A DNA stretch of 64,000 bases from Bretschneidera sinensis (GCA_023935145.1 CM043705.1:20630001-20694000), one strand, 5' to 3'. Shown: positions 11,533-23,728, numbered from the stretch's first letter. Notes: generated by a model not told the origin, from the sequence alone. Numbers and translations are program-made.

Positions 11533-12150
11533 TCATACCAAGATTTCTTCTAACTTCCTAATCTTCTTGTTAGAATCCACCACATATGCCAAATACCCCT
11601 TATAACCCTTCTTCAACCATTTACTAGCAGTCATGACAGAAATAAGATAGTTGACAAGTATCTTACGTTCTCCCTTAAAATTAAACTCATTTTGTCCTAG
11701 TATCTTGAACACCACATTCTTTCTAAAGCAATCTACCCAAGCATGATATGCTGATAACCAATTCATTCCCAAAATTAAATCAAAATCTGTCATATCTAAA
11801 GGCAACAAATCAACTTCAAATTCTCTACCAGCCATACTAATCATACAACCCCGATAAATTGTCCTGATAATAACCCTATCCCTAATAGGAACCTCAACAA
11901 CAATAGCATGCATCAAAGAACTAACACTAGAATCAATAGATTTCATATAAAAATTGGATGCAAAATAATGGGTTGAACCAGGATCAATCAATAATCTAGC
12001 AGGTCTATTAAGAATAGATATCATACCCATAACAATATCAGGAGTGACATGTGCATCACGTTGGGTCAACGCATAGACTTTCCTGTTTTTGAACTGTAAC
12101 TGGCTACCGCGCTCTCTCTCAGCTACTAATCCTCTGCCTCTACCCTGCAT
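11533..12150 (-). pseudogene. G1 aspartic protease
   Basis: A 205-residue open frame. The active-site block LLIDPGSTHYFASNFYMKS (D-P-G-S) is near residue 55, followed by the second conserved block DMTDFDLILGMNWLSAYHA and the C-terminal region that leads into reverse transcriptase (KKIRKLEEILV). This retroviral-type pepsin-like protease would process Gag-Pol. It is the longest open stretch in the element, but it is cut off from neighbouring domains by stops. Confidence 0.85.
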
Positions 12151-12229
12151 ACTCCCTGATCCACCACCTCTCTCTACCTATCTTCTCCCAACACCTCCAG
12201 CATCTATCTCAACAGATTTCCCCACTGGA

Positions 12230-12350
12230 CAATCTACACCAACATGTCATCCCTCACCGCATACAAAACACATCAGAGTAGGACAATTCCGAGACAGATG
12301 CATTACCTGATTACATCTAAAACAAACTTTTGCCTCTCAATCATATATCA
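12230..12350 (-). pseudogene. G1 gag double zinc knuckle
   Basis: On the minus strand CFRCNQ..HLSRNC is followed closely by CFVCGEG.HVGVDC, two C-x2-C-x4-H-x4-C knuckles; a stop codon now sits in the second. The plus-strand relative at 50488-50600 keeps both intact, which supports the reading. They would bind the element's RNA. Confidence 0.8.
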
Positions 12351-12559
12351 AATTACCACTTCCCCTTGGTGGCATACTTACTCTTTTACCATAACTCCCA
12401 GTTCCTATAGCCTGTCTCCCAAATCTAGGGGTCTTATTGATATTACTCTAAGCTACACAAGCAACAGATCCTACTTGCCTCTGATATGTACTACAAAACT
12501 GTTACAAGGAACGCTTTCTTTGGGGTGATCTCCCACCCTATACACTCATACTGCTACCA

Positions 12560-13428
12560 CCTCTAGGTCTCTAAAATCTAGACATTTTCAGCTAATCTCC
12601 CATACCTCTAAACTCCATCAAATCCTTCTCAATCTGCAATGCTTTATCCACCAGTATAGCATAATTCCCTATACCCATGTAAGAGAGTTTAGATCGAATG
12701 TCATAGTGTAACCCGTCTAAAAATCATTTACATTCCCTATCTTCCATATTCATTAACTCAGGTAAAAATCTCGACAGAGCTATAAATCTACTATCATACT
12801 CTGCCACAGATAAAGTACTCTGCCTTAAGTGAATAAAATCTCTCTCCTACTGTGTTCAAAATGTATCTGGAAAATATTTGGTAAAGAACTCATCCTTAAA
12901 CTTATGCCAAGTTAAGGGTTGTTCTACCTATGTACTTACCCTAGGTAGAATATCTTTTTGTCTATCTGTCATTGGTAAGACTTCAAAATATTTCTCAACA
13001 TGTCTAATCCACTGCTCAGCTTCCACAGGATTTACAGATCCTCTAAAAGATTGGGGTTTAAACTTAAGAAATCTCACAAAACAATCCCCTTGCATCTCAT
13101 AAACCTCTTGTCTCACCATATCATGTTCTATTCTACCTCTTTCCTCTAATCTTCTCTACAAATTATCAACCCTTTCTTCTAATGCATCCATTCTCTCTAT
13201 CGCATGATCAAAAACTTCTCTCAGCTCATCTTTCATAATCTTAGATTTTCTCCCACCTCTACTAGTACCAACTGCACTAGCAATAATGTCCCTTGCAGGA
13301 ATCACAAACTCAACCTCTTCCTCTGCTTTAGTTCTTCTAAATATTGGGGGTCTACCACGTCCCCTCTGATTCATAACTCTACCTCTAGCTCTAGCATATC
13401 CACATGTCATCCTCAAACTCTGCATTAA
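12560..13428 (-). pseudogene. G1 gag, N-terminal and capsid part
   Basis: The N-terminal segment (13156-13425) is basic, with GRGRPPIF, and ends in a heptad-like helix (FDHAIERMDALEERVDNL). The capsid begins at 12928-13119 with FLKFKPQSFRGS, VEAEQWIRHVEKYFEVL, a standard retrotransposon gag start. It continues with stops to about 12560, where PRGGSS-like and GRSPQ-like sequence leads to the zinc knuckles. No complete gag frame remains. Confidence 0.82.
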
Positions 13429-13495
13429 AATATAGTGTATTTAAATCTTCCACTTCTTAAAATTTTATTCAGTCTGCAAAATCATAAAACCTAAT

Positions 13496-13507
13496 GCTCT
13501 GATACCA
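13496..13507 (-). other. primer-binding site (initiator Met-tRNA)
   Basis: TGGTATCAGAGC on the minus strand, four bases from the 5' LTR. This 12-mer is complementary to the 3' end of plant initiator methionine tRNA, the usual primer for chromoviruses and copia elements. Confidence 0.93.
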
Positions 13508-13511
13508 AAAT

Positions 13512-15314
13512 TGTAATGACCCATCCCGGGTTGGCCACCCCCAAGATAGTATCATCACTTTTTAAATCTCAGCACGACTCATATACGCAACAATAAAAAT
13601 AATACCAACTGCAATTATTACATCACTCATCAACCTTTAACAAGGGAGATACATCATTTAGATCTTAACTTAAACATTTTATACAACGTAATATGCATGA
13701 ATATTTACAACAAAAAAAAATTCATTAGTCTGAGGATGTGAATCACGTGGCTTACAGATAATGACTTCATCTGAATCTCAGCTCACCAAACTATCTGTTC
13801 TGCTTATTGCCTAAAATCATTGTACAATGAAGAGTGAGCTTCACAAGCTCAGTGAATTAAATTTACTAGAAGTATTCAATGATATACTCCCAGTTACATC
13901 TTATAATTCAATTACTTCTAATAATCTTTCGATATTCATTCATCTTTTTCCTCAAATAATTCAATAACAATATTCTATAATCATTAATCAATTTCGTAAT
14001 TCCCCCATTACACAATCTCTTCTTAAGTTACTCATCAGACATATCAATCTTTCAACCATATATTTAATCATCTCTAATTTCTCAATTCAAACATCATAAT
14101 TTACCTCATTATGAGGTTCACATCATATAATCAATTACTCAGACAATTCTCATCATATCATACTTTAATATTTCCTTCTCATCATATTTTTCTTTTTTTT
14201 TAGACTCATTCATTTATCAATAAATTTACACTCAAGAATAACACTTTAGCATCTCAAGCAATAACAATCAGTATTTAAAGCAAATGCAATGCGTGAATTT
14301 AAATGTTATTATTATTTGGGAACGTCTTCCCACATGTCGACATGTTTTAGCTTAGACCGATTGCATTCCCGGTTCTTTTATTCTCATTTAGACCGACTGC
14401 CCTCCCAGTTCTTTAATTTTCATTTAGACCGGCTGCCTTCCCGGTTCTTTTATTTTCATTTAGACTAGCTGCCTTCCCGGTTCTTTTATTTTCATTTAGA
14501 CCGGCTGCCTTCCCAGTTCTTTTATTTCATGTATATGCATATGAATAATGATATGAATATGTATATGAACAATAATATAAAAACAAGCATGTATTCAGAC
14601 ATTCAAATTAGCTATCCTACTTCTTATCAAATTATTATTTGATCAATTTCACTAAATTCTTCTCCTCATATATCATATCAAATCATCAACCATAGCTCGT
14701 CAAGAATTTCATTTATCACCTTCATTATTAATTCGACTTATTATTCTAATAATATTACTTCTCATATAATAATTCTCTACATATCAATTATTCTTCTCAT
14801 ATCCTTCAACCAACTTTCATCTACCTTCAAATCATAAGTTAATAATTTATTCAAATATTTTTACTATATATTTAATATTTATCTTGATTACTTAAAGTAA
14901 ATCTAACTCATCACGTCGCACTTAGAGCTACCTGTGGATCACCTCCTTGCCTTTCCTGCTCCTTTCAGCAATTTTTCTCGGTTGTTGATCGTCAACACCT
15001 GACATAATATTTATATTAAAATTTCTAATTTATTCTTTAATTCCTCTATAATTCACACCCTTTGAAAATTCTTACATTGAATTCCGAGAATTTCATGTAT
15101 GCTAAATTTCAAAAATAAACTTCATGTTATTACCTGCTGTTTTTCCTAGAGCTTCTTGTGACTCTCTATAAAATTCTCCCATAAACCCCTTCAAAATTTT
15201 ACTATTTCAATCTTTCTTTTAGTCCCCAAGTGTTTAAAGAAATATAGTAGTTTGAATTGAAGAATGAAGAAAACCAGAGAGGATTTGGTAAGTACAATTA
15301 AAATAAAGTAAAAA

Positions 15315-15376
<62 letters not shown>

Positions 15377-15664
15377 TATCGTCCACCATTTGCATGTAGC
15401 TAAGCTGCTTAACATGCAGCATTTGGAATCGATGAGGCAACACCTGGACTTCCAAGTGTTGCATGCATTTTCTCTTATTTTTTTTCTTATTTTTTTCTCT
15501 TATTTTTTTTCTTTTTTTTCCTTCTCCACGTTGGACCCTTCTGTTTTTTTTCAATAGAATTATTTTATTCAATAATAAATCTTTCACATATATATTATTT
15601 TTAATTTCATGTCATTTTTATCAAATTACCTATTTACCCATACTCTAAGAGCACGGGTATTACA
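13512..15664 (-). repeat. G1 5' LTR (2153 bp)
   Basis: Partner of 6407-8485, collinear over its whole length, starting TGTAATGACCC and ending GCACGGGTATTACA. It also carries five roughly 36-bp minisatellite units (about 14350-14525). Its TG/TA microsatellite (15315-15371) is about twice as long as in the other LTR. Confidence 0.93.
15315..15371. repeat. (GT)n(AT)n microsatellite in the G1 5' LTR
   Basis: About 9 GT and 18-19 AT dinucleotides. The equivalent tract in the 3' LTR (about 8199-8228) is about half as long, so it has changed length since insertion. Open frames running through it are artefacts. Confidence 0.9.
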
Positions 15665-16094
15665 ATAATTAACTTCTAACAGCTCTTTTTAGTGTCAAAA
15701 CTCTCATATCACTTTTGATACTAATACAATTACAGCTATAATAATCTCGAACGCACACTTCCAATTGTGAAGGATGACATTAGATATAAGATCTATTTTT
15801 GTTATATACTCAACAAGAAGGATTTAATAACATAAATTTATTTATTCTATTTTTTTTTTTTTGTGAAATAACTTATCTACTCAAATGAATGAAAGAAAAT
15901 TAAAATTTGATAAATAATTCTTTCGTTCTCTTACGTGCACTAGATGCATGCAAACCGTTTATCAAAAGAGAAAAAACCACCCTTTTTTCTTATAGACAAC
16001 CAACACACTCGATATAACTTACACACAATACACCAAAGTATTTCCCAAATCGAAATAGGCCTTGTATTTAACAATCCCGAATATAATTATGAGG

Positions 16095-16795
16095 AAAAAA
16101 TATTAGGGCATGTTTGGGTACCAGTTTGCTGATGTTTTCTTCAGAAAACATGTTTGGATAATTGTGACTCAAAAAACAGTTTTCAAAAACAAAAACCAAT
16201 GAAACTTTGTTTGGATAATTTTATAGCTATAGTTACGTGTGTTTATTTAATTTTTCTTCTATTCTCCTAACAAATTTGGATCTTCCTCATTTTATTGTTC
16301 ACCTCATCTTTTGTCTCCTTCTTCTCCCTCTGGTAGATTTATCACTGGTTTGTGACCGTAGCAGCACCGTCACAACTTGACCGCAACAGCACCACCACAA
16401 CGACGCCACAACACGACCATTGCAACACTGCCACAACATGACCGCAGCAATGCTGCCACAGCACTACTGCAGTAACTCTGAATTTTTCCATTCGTAGTCC
16501 GACACCATATCCGTTGACGGTCCAAAAAATGATGAGATAAAAAGAGCTTTTCTATTTTATTAGAAATAAAATGTGTATGAAAATTTATGAGAAAAAATGA
16601 AAACTGAAAACTAGTTCTGAAAACATTTAAAATTAGTTTTTTAAAACTAATTTTTAAAAATACTTATTTTAAAAATACTTTTAAAAAATTATATTTAAAA
16701 ACTGATATCCAAACATGTTTTATAATTTTAGAAATTATTTTCAAAACCCAAAGCTTTTTTTAAAAACTCCAACCAAACATATTTGGTAACTCCAC
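16095..16795. mobile_element. MITE-like DNA element (putative)
   Basis: The left edge reads GGGCATGTTTGG and, 50 bp inside, AAACATGTTTGGATAA. The right edge has the inverted counterparts TATCCAAACATGTTT and CCAAACATATTTGG. No coding capacity. The 'GGGCATGTTTGG' start with subterminal inverted CATGTTTGG motifs is common in plant non-autonomous DNA elements. The ends are approximate and I could not identify a target duplication. The middle (16360-16475) has degenerate GACCGCAACAGCACCACCACAA-like repeats. Confidence 0.45.
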
Positions 16796-17917
16796 CTCTT
16801 AAAGTGTTATCTGTTTTGATTGCTTTGCACTCTCCAGGGAGGAGCGTGGCATTGTTGAGTCCACTCCCCAAGAAACAAAACGATTTCTATCTGTTTTCTC
16901 TCTCACAGCCTATACAAGTTGATTCTTTCTCGCTCTAGACTCTAGAGCAACGTAGCACAGCTCTCTCTCTCTCCTCCTACAAGATGATTCTTTGTTCGCT
17001 TGTTTGTTCCTCACTCGAAAGAGTATATTCTGTGGCTTAGACTTGGAGCTTGGCTTTTTGATGCCTTTTCTCTCACTACAATTCTGTACTACACACGTAG
17101 CCTTATAGAAAGAGCAATTGGGAAGGGTGTCTTCCCTGAAGATGATGTGATGGTGATAGAGATGCGGTGATATCAACTCAAAATCCACAAAATCAAGGAT
17201 AAACGTAAAATCCAGCATGAGGAATAAATAAGCGCAAAATGTTTTATACAATGTTTTTCGCATTATTAATAAAATTCAATCACGTTATTAATGATATTTA
17301 AATAGAAAGATAAAAATTTATTGTCAAAAATATTGTTTTCGTACGATCGTATCAACGTTTCAAAATCAAACCCAATGAAAATGCTCTTAACAAAAAAAAA
17401 TAAAGGTATCATTCAGATTCTTGTCTTTATTAAAAAACAATTTATATAAAAAAATATATTTTTATAATAAAATATATATTTTTTGGTAATAAAACTTATA
17501 TTTATGGATATTTTATTTTTATAATTAAAAACATAAATTTACTTTAAAAAGTGTACTAGCTTTGCTTCGTATTATTTATTCAAAAACATTATCTATCTAA
17601 TTAAGTTATTAATTTGTTTGTTAATATTAAATAAATTAATTAAGATCACTTTTTTTAAATATGATTTTATAGAGTCCTTCAGTTTTTAATTTTTTTTTTA
17701 TAATTTTAAGTTGATAAAATATCAAAAATAATAAGAGACAAAGTTTCTCAAAAAAATTAAAACATGATTAATAATATAATACAAAAAAAATTTATTTTAC
17801 CACAAAATGTATATAAATAACAAATTGCTTTTGTTCTTCAAAAGGCACATACTCCAAAAATATAACGTTAAAAAATATTATCCTTAATAGATATTACTGA
17901 AGTACCAAACTTCCAAT

Positions 17918-18175
17918 AGTATTTATTTCTCTTCTGTTTTTTTTAATTTTATTTAATAAAAAATCATTTAAAATAAATCTTTGCTTGAAAGAAAGCAGTT
18001 GGTGATAGCAAGGAGCTACGCCTACAAGGTGCAGTTTCAGAGCAGTAGTATTTATTTCTCTTCTTCTTTTAGAATTATTAAATGAGAATTTATTTAAAAT
18101 AAGGCTTTGCTTGAAAGAAACCACTTGGTCATAGAGCAAGCCACTTTCAGACCAGCGTGTAGCAGAGCTCCAACC
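17918..18175. repeat. 129-bp tandem duplication
   Basis: Two head-to-tail copies start at 17918 and 18047 with AGTATTTATTTCTCTTCT. Both contain TTTGCTTGAAAGAAA followed by CA(G/C)TTGGTGATAG-like sequence. The copies differ clearly, so the duplication is old. Function unknown. Confidence 0.75.
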
Positions 18176-19343
18176 TTTACAATTTATAGTATTCAGTTAG
18201 TTTAATTAATTATAAAAAATTAAATAATAAATTAAATATTTAAATTTTTTAAAATAATAATTATTTAATTTTTTATTATTATAAATATATATTTTTTTAA
18301 TTTCGTGTCATTATAACTTTTATGAGTAAAATGATAATATTTTATTAGTAATTTAATTTAATTTAATTTATTCATTTAGTAGTATTACTATTGTAGACGT
18401 GGAAAAGCAAAGAAAATAGTAATCTCATGCTATGACGCAGTTTTTACAGAAATCGTACTGTCAATGATGTGGTAGCTTTATAATTAATGTACCTGGTCAT
18501 CTGGGGTTTATTATGTGGCCGGGATTGAGATTTTGTTTCTTTTTCTTGTTGGCTTTTTAACTCTCCATTGATGATGTCACGTGAGTTTCTGTATTTAGAA
18601 TGAATCCTGCTCCACCAATCTCTGCGGTTGCTGCATCGTATCATTATTGTACTTCTTCGATTTTCCTTTTGTAAACTTCCCCCTAAGCTGCAGTAGTGAT
18701 TTTTAAACGGTTTTTAATAAAATCACGTATTGAATGTTTGGTTGAATTTATTTATTTGCTTAGAAGCTTTGATAGTGTTTGTTCATAAATTTTTTTATAC
18801 ATTTAAAAAGCTATTTATGTTCGTTCGTATAATTTTTAGAGAGATGTCTTCATTCATTTATTTTAAACGAACACAACCAAAACACATAAATAATCAGATT
18901 ATTAAATAATAAAAATTATTTCATAAACTTTTTCTAACGAGTTAAATAAAATCTTAACGAACAAACAAATAATACCTAATTAATCGAGTCAAGTCCTTTA
19001 AACAAACAAACAAACAAACACGTTAACGAACGCACTGACGAACATATTTTCAAACCTAATCAAGCAAAACATCATATTGTTCAAGCTTGGTTTGTTTATC
19101 AACTAGGTATTAAATTGGTGTTCACGCGATAACTTAACTAAATGAACATAAATAAACCCTTAATGAGCTTGAACACTAGCATGTTCAAGAATGCCCAATT
19201 CATTTGCAACCATAATGAAGTTTATAATTGTTTGAAAAAACAGTTATGAAAATAAGTTTTTTGATATGATTTTAGTTTCTGATAAATTATTTTTCAAATT
19301 TTTATTCGTGTCTTTTTTTATAAAAAAAAAATTAAAAGTATTT

Positions 19344-19834
19344 TGTTAGAAAATATCTTTGGATGTAAAACATCTCTCAAAATCCAGGAAACATTCATGT
19401 TAAATCACCAAGAATGAACAGATTAATATGCGGAAGTATACCTGAATCCATGACAATCAATTACTCTTTAGAGCCGTGCGGTATGTCTTTCAGATCAACA
19501 CATTCTCTTAGAGAATTCTTTGTTTTCTTTTATTCTCTCTTTGATGATGGGATGTCAAATAATAGAAGAATAATCGTTCGTGTGATCTGAGGACCATAAC
19601 CACTATTAATAGATAACTTCCTTGTTATTTTTCGGAATTTCTATTTTATCCCATCATAAAAATAGAAATTACTTTTAAGTCTCTACACATTAAAGGCCCA
19701 CACCCTATTAAATACATTAAAGCCCAAATTACCTAAACCTTAGTAGACCATTTTAAATGTGCTTAACCTTAAATAACAGTCTACAACACATAATTATTCA
19801 CATATAAGCCCAATGTTGGATTAAGAATCCAACA
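19344..19834 (-). repeat. copia 3' LTR (491 bp)
   Basis: Starts TGTTAGAAAATATC and ends AGAATCCAACA; nearly the same 491 bp recur at 33011. The minus-strand polypurine tract AAGTGGGAGAT abuts it at 19835-19846. Confidence 0.95.
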
Positions 19835-20270
19835 ATCTCCCACTTGGGCTATATGTGTAACTATAAAATTATGCATAGCAAAATAATAATCATATGAGCT
19901 CTACTTTGCTGTTATTACTGAAATGTATCTATAACCAATCTGGTCCATCAATCATACCAACATAGGATCAAAGCGGCCTTCGTTACATCTTTCGTAACTC
20001 GACCCATCAATGGTCACGTATGCTAGTACAACTGAATGACATGGATCATGATGTGGATGTGTAGCATGGAAATTTCATGCAATGTAATCTTAACATGTCT
20101 ATTTTCAACTGGTCCACCTTTAAGCCTTAGTGAGATCAATCCATACCAAAATTCAAAGTGTAAATAAACCAAAACTTTATTTTTGCAGAAAATAACTTTA
20201 AAATATCCATAAACTGAAATAACTGAAAATATATCTATATCAGAAAAGCATCTAAAATTACAAACTCCCA

Positions 20271-20482
20271 TTAAAACCGAATACCCTTAAATGACATGAC
20301 ACCCATATGAGCAGTGTGCTCATGAAATACATTGGGTAGCAATCCCTTAGTAAGCGGATCCGCAATCATGGAGTTTGTACCGATGTGCTCTATAGACAAC
20401 TGTCCACTCTGAACTCTTTCTTTAACAACTAGGAACTTGATGTCTATATGCTTTGACTTCGTTGAGCTCATGTTGTTATTAG
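20271..20482 (-). pseudogene. copia RNase H, C-terminal part
   Basis: Reads NNNMSSTKSKHIDIKFLVVKE, then IADPLTKGLLPNVFHEH, the classic end of copia polyproteins. It is the continuation of the RNase H at 28176-28750 and was separated from it when the chromovirus inserted. The frame is open across the segment and ends near 20271. Confidence 0.92.
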
Positions 20483-20487
20483 AATAT

Positions 20488-20817
20488 TGATATGAAACTT
20501 ATTGGTGATGGAACTGAAAATAAATGACAGAGAATCGAAGGGAAAAAAAATAACTTTCATTAGAAAAAAATCCTCTCTCTTGTTCAGTATAATCATGTTT
20601 AAATAACTAGGAGTGGTCCTCATGCAAGAGGCCATTTCCTCCTCTATTTCCGTTATACACCACAACGTGATTCTCAACTCAAGGAACTACCTACTAACAT
20701 GTTAATTGCCCATTCAAAGTTTGTTCCTTCAAAGTAGCAACTACAATTATACATGTCAGTGGAGTGGCTTCCTTATTTTGCTGATTCACGTATCATATCA
20801 AAGATCCACCTGGATCA
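20488..20817 (-). repeat. Reina-like 3' LTR (330 bp)
   Basis: Starts TGATATGAAACTTATTGG and ends GATCCACCTGGATCA. Matches 27804-28170 except for a 37-bp tandem duplication present only there and scattered substitutions. Confidence 0.93.
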
Positions 20818-20857
20818 TGGCTCCCACATTTTAGGAAGCCGTAAGCACCTGCAAAGG

Positions 20858-22124
20858 CTAGAATTGTAAGTGAGGAAAATCACATGAACCGTCGGCCTTG
20901 CTGAACCATTTTGATTTGCTTGGCAATTGTCCTCTACGACCGATTCTGTAAAAATCAATATGTCCCCGCCGAGTCGTCGTGACTTTCTTCTCAAGAATGC
21001 AATCCTCTTTTAATGGGTCTTCAGATTCAAACCATAAATCAGAAATCGGTGGAAGATGAGTGTCTTGTCCGGACTCATCATCAAGTAGGGATGGTTCAAA
21101 AAATTTCAAATACTCAACATTGATTACTGAATACATATGCATGTATGGTGGTAAGTCAAGTTGAAATGCATCGTCACCAATTCGTTTGATGATTTTGAAT
21201 GGCCCATAACGAATAGGCTTGAGTTTCTTACCTTCTCCTGTCAACCGCTCTTTGCTAAGGCATAGCCATACCAGGTCTCCTTCCTGGAAGCTACAAGGCT
21301 TGTGATGTTTGTCATGTCGAGCCTTATACTTTTGTTGTGACTTCAGCAGTTGTTCCTCCACCTGCTGATGAACTTGACTGATTCGTTCTAGATTTCTGAG
21401 CCCAAACTTGTTCCTCATCGTCCTTTCCAGCCAACTGCTTATCACTCATAGTGAAAGCCATATCAAATGGACTCTGAGGCAAATATCCCAAACAAACCTC
21501 AAAAGGAGATTTTGAGGTAGAACCATGTATTGCCCGATTAAAAGCAAATTGTAGATAAGGGAGACTATCATCCCAATTTTTTGGATGCTTGGAATTATAG
21601 CCTCGTAGTAAATGTACCATTGTTCGGTTGATAACCTCTGTCTGCCCATCTGTTTGTGGGTGAAAAGCAGTGCTTTGTTTTAGTCGAGTATCCATCATTC
21701 CCCATAAGGACCTCCAAAAATGTCCTAGAAACCGACTATCTCTATCTGAAATAATCGATGTAAGGAGTCCAAAATGCTTCCAAACATGCTAAAAAAATAA
21801 TCTAGCTGTTCCTTCTCCGGTCACGACCTTCTTGCATGGAATAAGGATTACCATTTTACTAAAACGATCTACTACCACAAACAAATAGTCGTACCTTGTC
21901 TTGGTTTTAGGCATGCCACCAAGAAAATCCATCTAAATGCTTTCCCAAGGTCGATTTGGAACTGGCAATGGTAAATACAACCCTAGTTTTCTGTTGGAAG
22001 GCTTCGATGTGTTACATAGTACACAACCTCTGATGTAATAAGAAATGTCAAGGTGCATTTTTGGCCAAAAGACATAATGTCGAAGATTTAATAAGGTCTT
22101 TTCTACGCCAAAATGTCCTGCCAC
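20858..22124 (-). pseudogene. Reina-like integrase with chromodomain-like tail
   Basis: Zinc finger at 21933-22124 (GHFGVEKTLLNLRHYVFWPKM, then CVLC). The core can be followed with its catalytic residues: first Asp in MDFLGGMPK, second Asp in ISDRDSRF, Glu in DGQTEVINRTM. The GPF module (YGPFKIIKRIGDDAF) and a tail ILEKKVTTTRRGHIDFYRI resembling the chromodomain region follow at 20858-21250. At least two stops are visible (before MDFLGG and before HVWKHFG) and the frame changes near 21440. The triad itself is intact, so the protein died recently. Confidence 0.9.
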
Positions 22125-22286
22125 TTTCGAAGTGTGAGCCTATCGAATCCATTGTAACTGATCCCCATCTTCTGGAATGCACAACTGTGTTCCCTTGTAT
22201 AATAACCCATCTTTCATATGAAATTCACTAGTCTGTACCTGCAAGAGTCATTGATAATGCATTACAAAATCAGGATCTGTGTCATA

Positions 22287-22706
22287 CTATGTTGCGTACT
22301 CGGAAGGAACCATAGGCTGGATTTGCATAGCCATCAGCAATGCGGAACTAACTGGTGTAGGCAGTCGAGACAACATATCTGCCAGCTTATTAGTCACTCC
22401 CTTATTATATTTGATCACAATATTGAATTGTTGTAGGTAGGACATCCATTTCATATGCCGAGCTTGCTGCAACTTAGACTGTGTAGTAAAAAACTGAAGA
22501 GGTTTATGATCTGAGTGAACCACAACCTCCTTCCCTAGTAAGTAAACTCTCAAATGCTTCACTGCCTGATGTAAGGCGTAGAGCTCTTTATCGTAAGTTG
22601 GATAGTTTAGAACTGGTCCACTAAACATCTCAGAATGGTATGCAACTGGCTTCCCATCTTGAAATAAAACTGTACCTAGAGCATAGTTAGACGCATCTGC
22701 TTCCAC
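22287..22706 (-). pseudogene. Reina-like RNase H
   Basis: A 139-residue open stretch: MEADASNYALGTVLFQDGKP (first Asp), YPTYDKELYALHQAVKHLR (Glu), VVHSDHKPLQFF (Asp) and GVTNKLADMLSRLP (last Asp). All four catalytic acids of retroviral-type RNase H are present. It would degrade the RNA template. It sits between RT (right) and integrase (left) in the same polyprotein. Confidence 0.9.
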
Positions 22707-22748
22707 CTCAAATGACCGCTGTAGATTTGGTAATGCTAAAACTGGTGC

Positions 22749-23394
22749 TTATGAAATATTTCGTTTTAATAATTGAAAGGTCTCACCATGTTTCTTTGTC
22801 CACTCAAATCTTTGATTGGCTTTTGTAAGTGAGTGTAAAGGTGCTGCAATCTGAGAAAAATGTCGAATGAATTTACGCAAATATTGGCATGCACTTAAAA
22901 AGCTACGAACATCTGTTACTGTACGTGGTGTAGGCCACTGGGAAATGACCCGTACTTTTTTTGGATCCACCAGCAGTTCCCCTGAACCTACAATGAAACC
23001 CAAATACACAAGATTCTGCTTACCAAACTCACATTCTTTCCATTCAATCGTAGCTGATTTGCTCGTAGTGCCTCTAAAACCTGAGTAATATGACAAAGGT
23101 GGTCCTCCCAAGTCACACTGAATATGAGGATATCGTCCAAGTACACAATGACAAAATTCTCAATGAAAGGTCGGAGAACCTCATTCATCAATCGCATAAA
23201 GGTTGCTGGAGTATTACACAATCCAAACGGCATAACTATCAACTCGAAAAGTCCTTGTTTGGTTTTGAATACAGTATTCCAAGTGTTGTCATCACGGATG
23301 CAGACCTGGTGGTAGCCAGATTTGAGATCCAACTTAGTAAAATAGTGAGCACCATGTAGCTGGTCCAATAGGTCTTCAAGTCTAGGTAAGGGAT
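22749..23394 (-). pseudogene. Reina-like reverse transcriptase, C-terminal part
   Basis: LPRLEDLLDQLHGAHYFTKL, SGYHQVCIRDDNTWNTVF, VMPFGLCNTPATFMRLMNEV and the catalytic VIVYLDDILIFS are followed by the connection ECEFGKQNLVYLGFIVG. A frameshift near 23000-23030 separates the palm from the connection. The N-terminal half of RT lies at 25742-26163: the two parts are separated exactly by the insertion at 23395-25736. Confidence 0.92.
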
Positions 23395-23728
23395 TGTAAC
23401 GACCCATCCCGAGTTGGCCACCCCCGAGAGGGTGTCATCACATTTTGAAAATCCCAACAAGACATATATATACAACAATAAAGCAAAATAAAACTAACAA
23501 GGATTTTTACTGTAACCCTCAATAGGGGAGATACATCTATCTGATATAATTTAAACATAATATACAACTTAACATGCATGAATATTTACAAATAAATTTT
23601 TGCTTCTCATTTTCTCATTTGTTTGAGGATATTGACACGTACTTGGCTTACAGCAAATGATTTCATCTGACTTTCAACCTACCGGACTACTAATCTTGTC
23701 TGCTACCTGAAATCATTGCACAATGAGA
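23395..23728 (+). repeat. left 334-bp inverted repeat arm
   Basis: Begins TGTAACGACCCATCCC and ends ATTGCACAATGAGA. The reverse complement of 25403-25736 matches it over all 334 positions with about 22 substitutions by eye and no indel. Confidence 0.92.

Larger units (their letters stand above)
6402..15669 (-). mobile_element. complete G1-family chromovirus (Ty3/gypsy), degraded
   Basis: A full-length minus-strand element: 3' LTR 6407-8485, internal region 8486-13511, 5' LTR 13512-15664. The five bases ATAAT flank it exactly on both sides (6402-6406 and 15665-15669), which proves both edges. Internal order from right to left is primer-binding site, gag, two zinc knuckles, protease, reverse transcriptase, RNase H, integrase. 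Long LTRs, the initiator-tRNA primer site and the integrase tail (GPYEVVEK, KLKQLHNVFYVSLLRK) suggest the Tekay/Del group of chromoviruses (inference). Many stops and frameshifts make it dead. Confidence 0.93.
15670..19338. other. AT-rich intergenic block without a recognisable gene
   Basis: It holds a MITE-like element (about 16095-16795), a CT-rich stretch (16890-16990), long AT-only tracts (17270-17880), a 129-bp tandem duplication from 17918, and at 18770-19200 an AT-rich repeat rich in AACGAAC and GTTCGTT motifs. A 117-codon minus frame at 16910-17263 has no recognised domain and no codon signal that convinces me. Confidence 0.55.

Noticed and set aside
13496..13507. tRNA-like sequences near several LTRs (also 27790, 32997, 55143)
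   Set aside because: Only 12 bases match the initiator tRNA 3' end; these are primer-binding sites and no cloverleaf is present.
16910..17263. 117-codon minus-strand frame
   Set aside because: No recognised domain, Lys/Ser-rich low-complexity end, no plausible promoter or splice signals; likely chance.
18770..19200. AACGAAC/GTTCGTT-rich stretch as a possible telomere-like or satellite repeat
   Set aside because: Motifs are irregularly spaced and do not match the plant telomere repeat; probably an old dispersed repeat whose type I cannot name.
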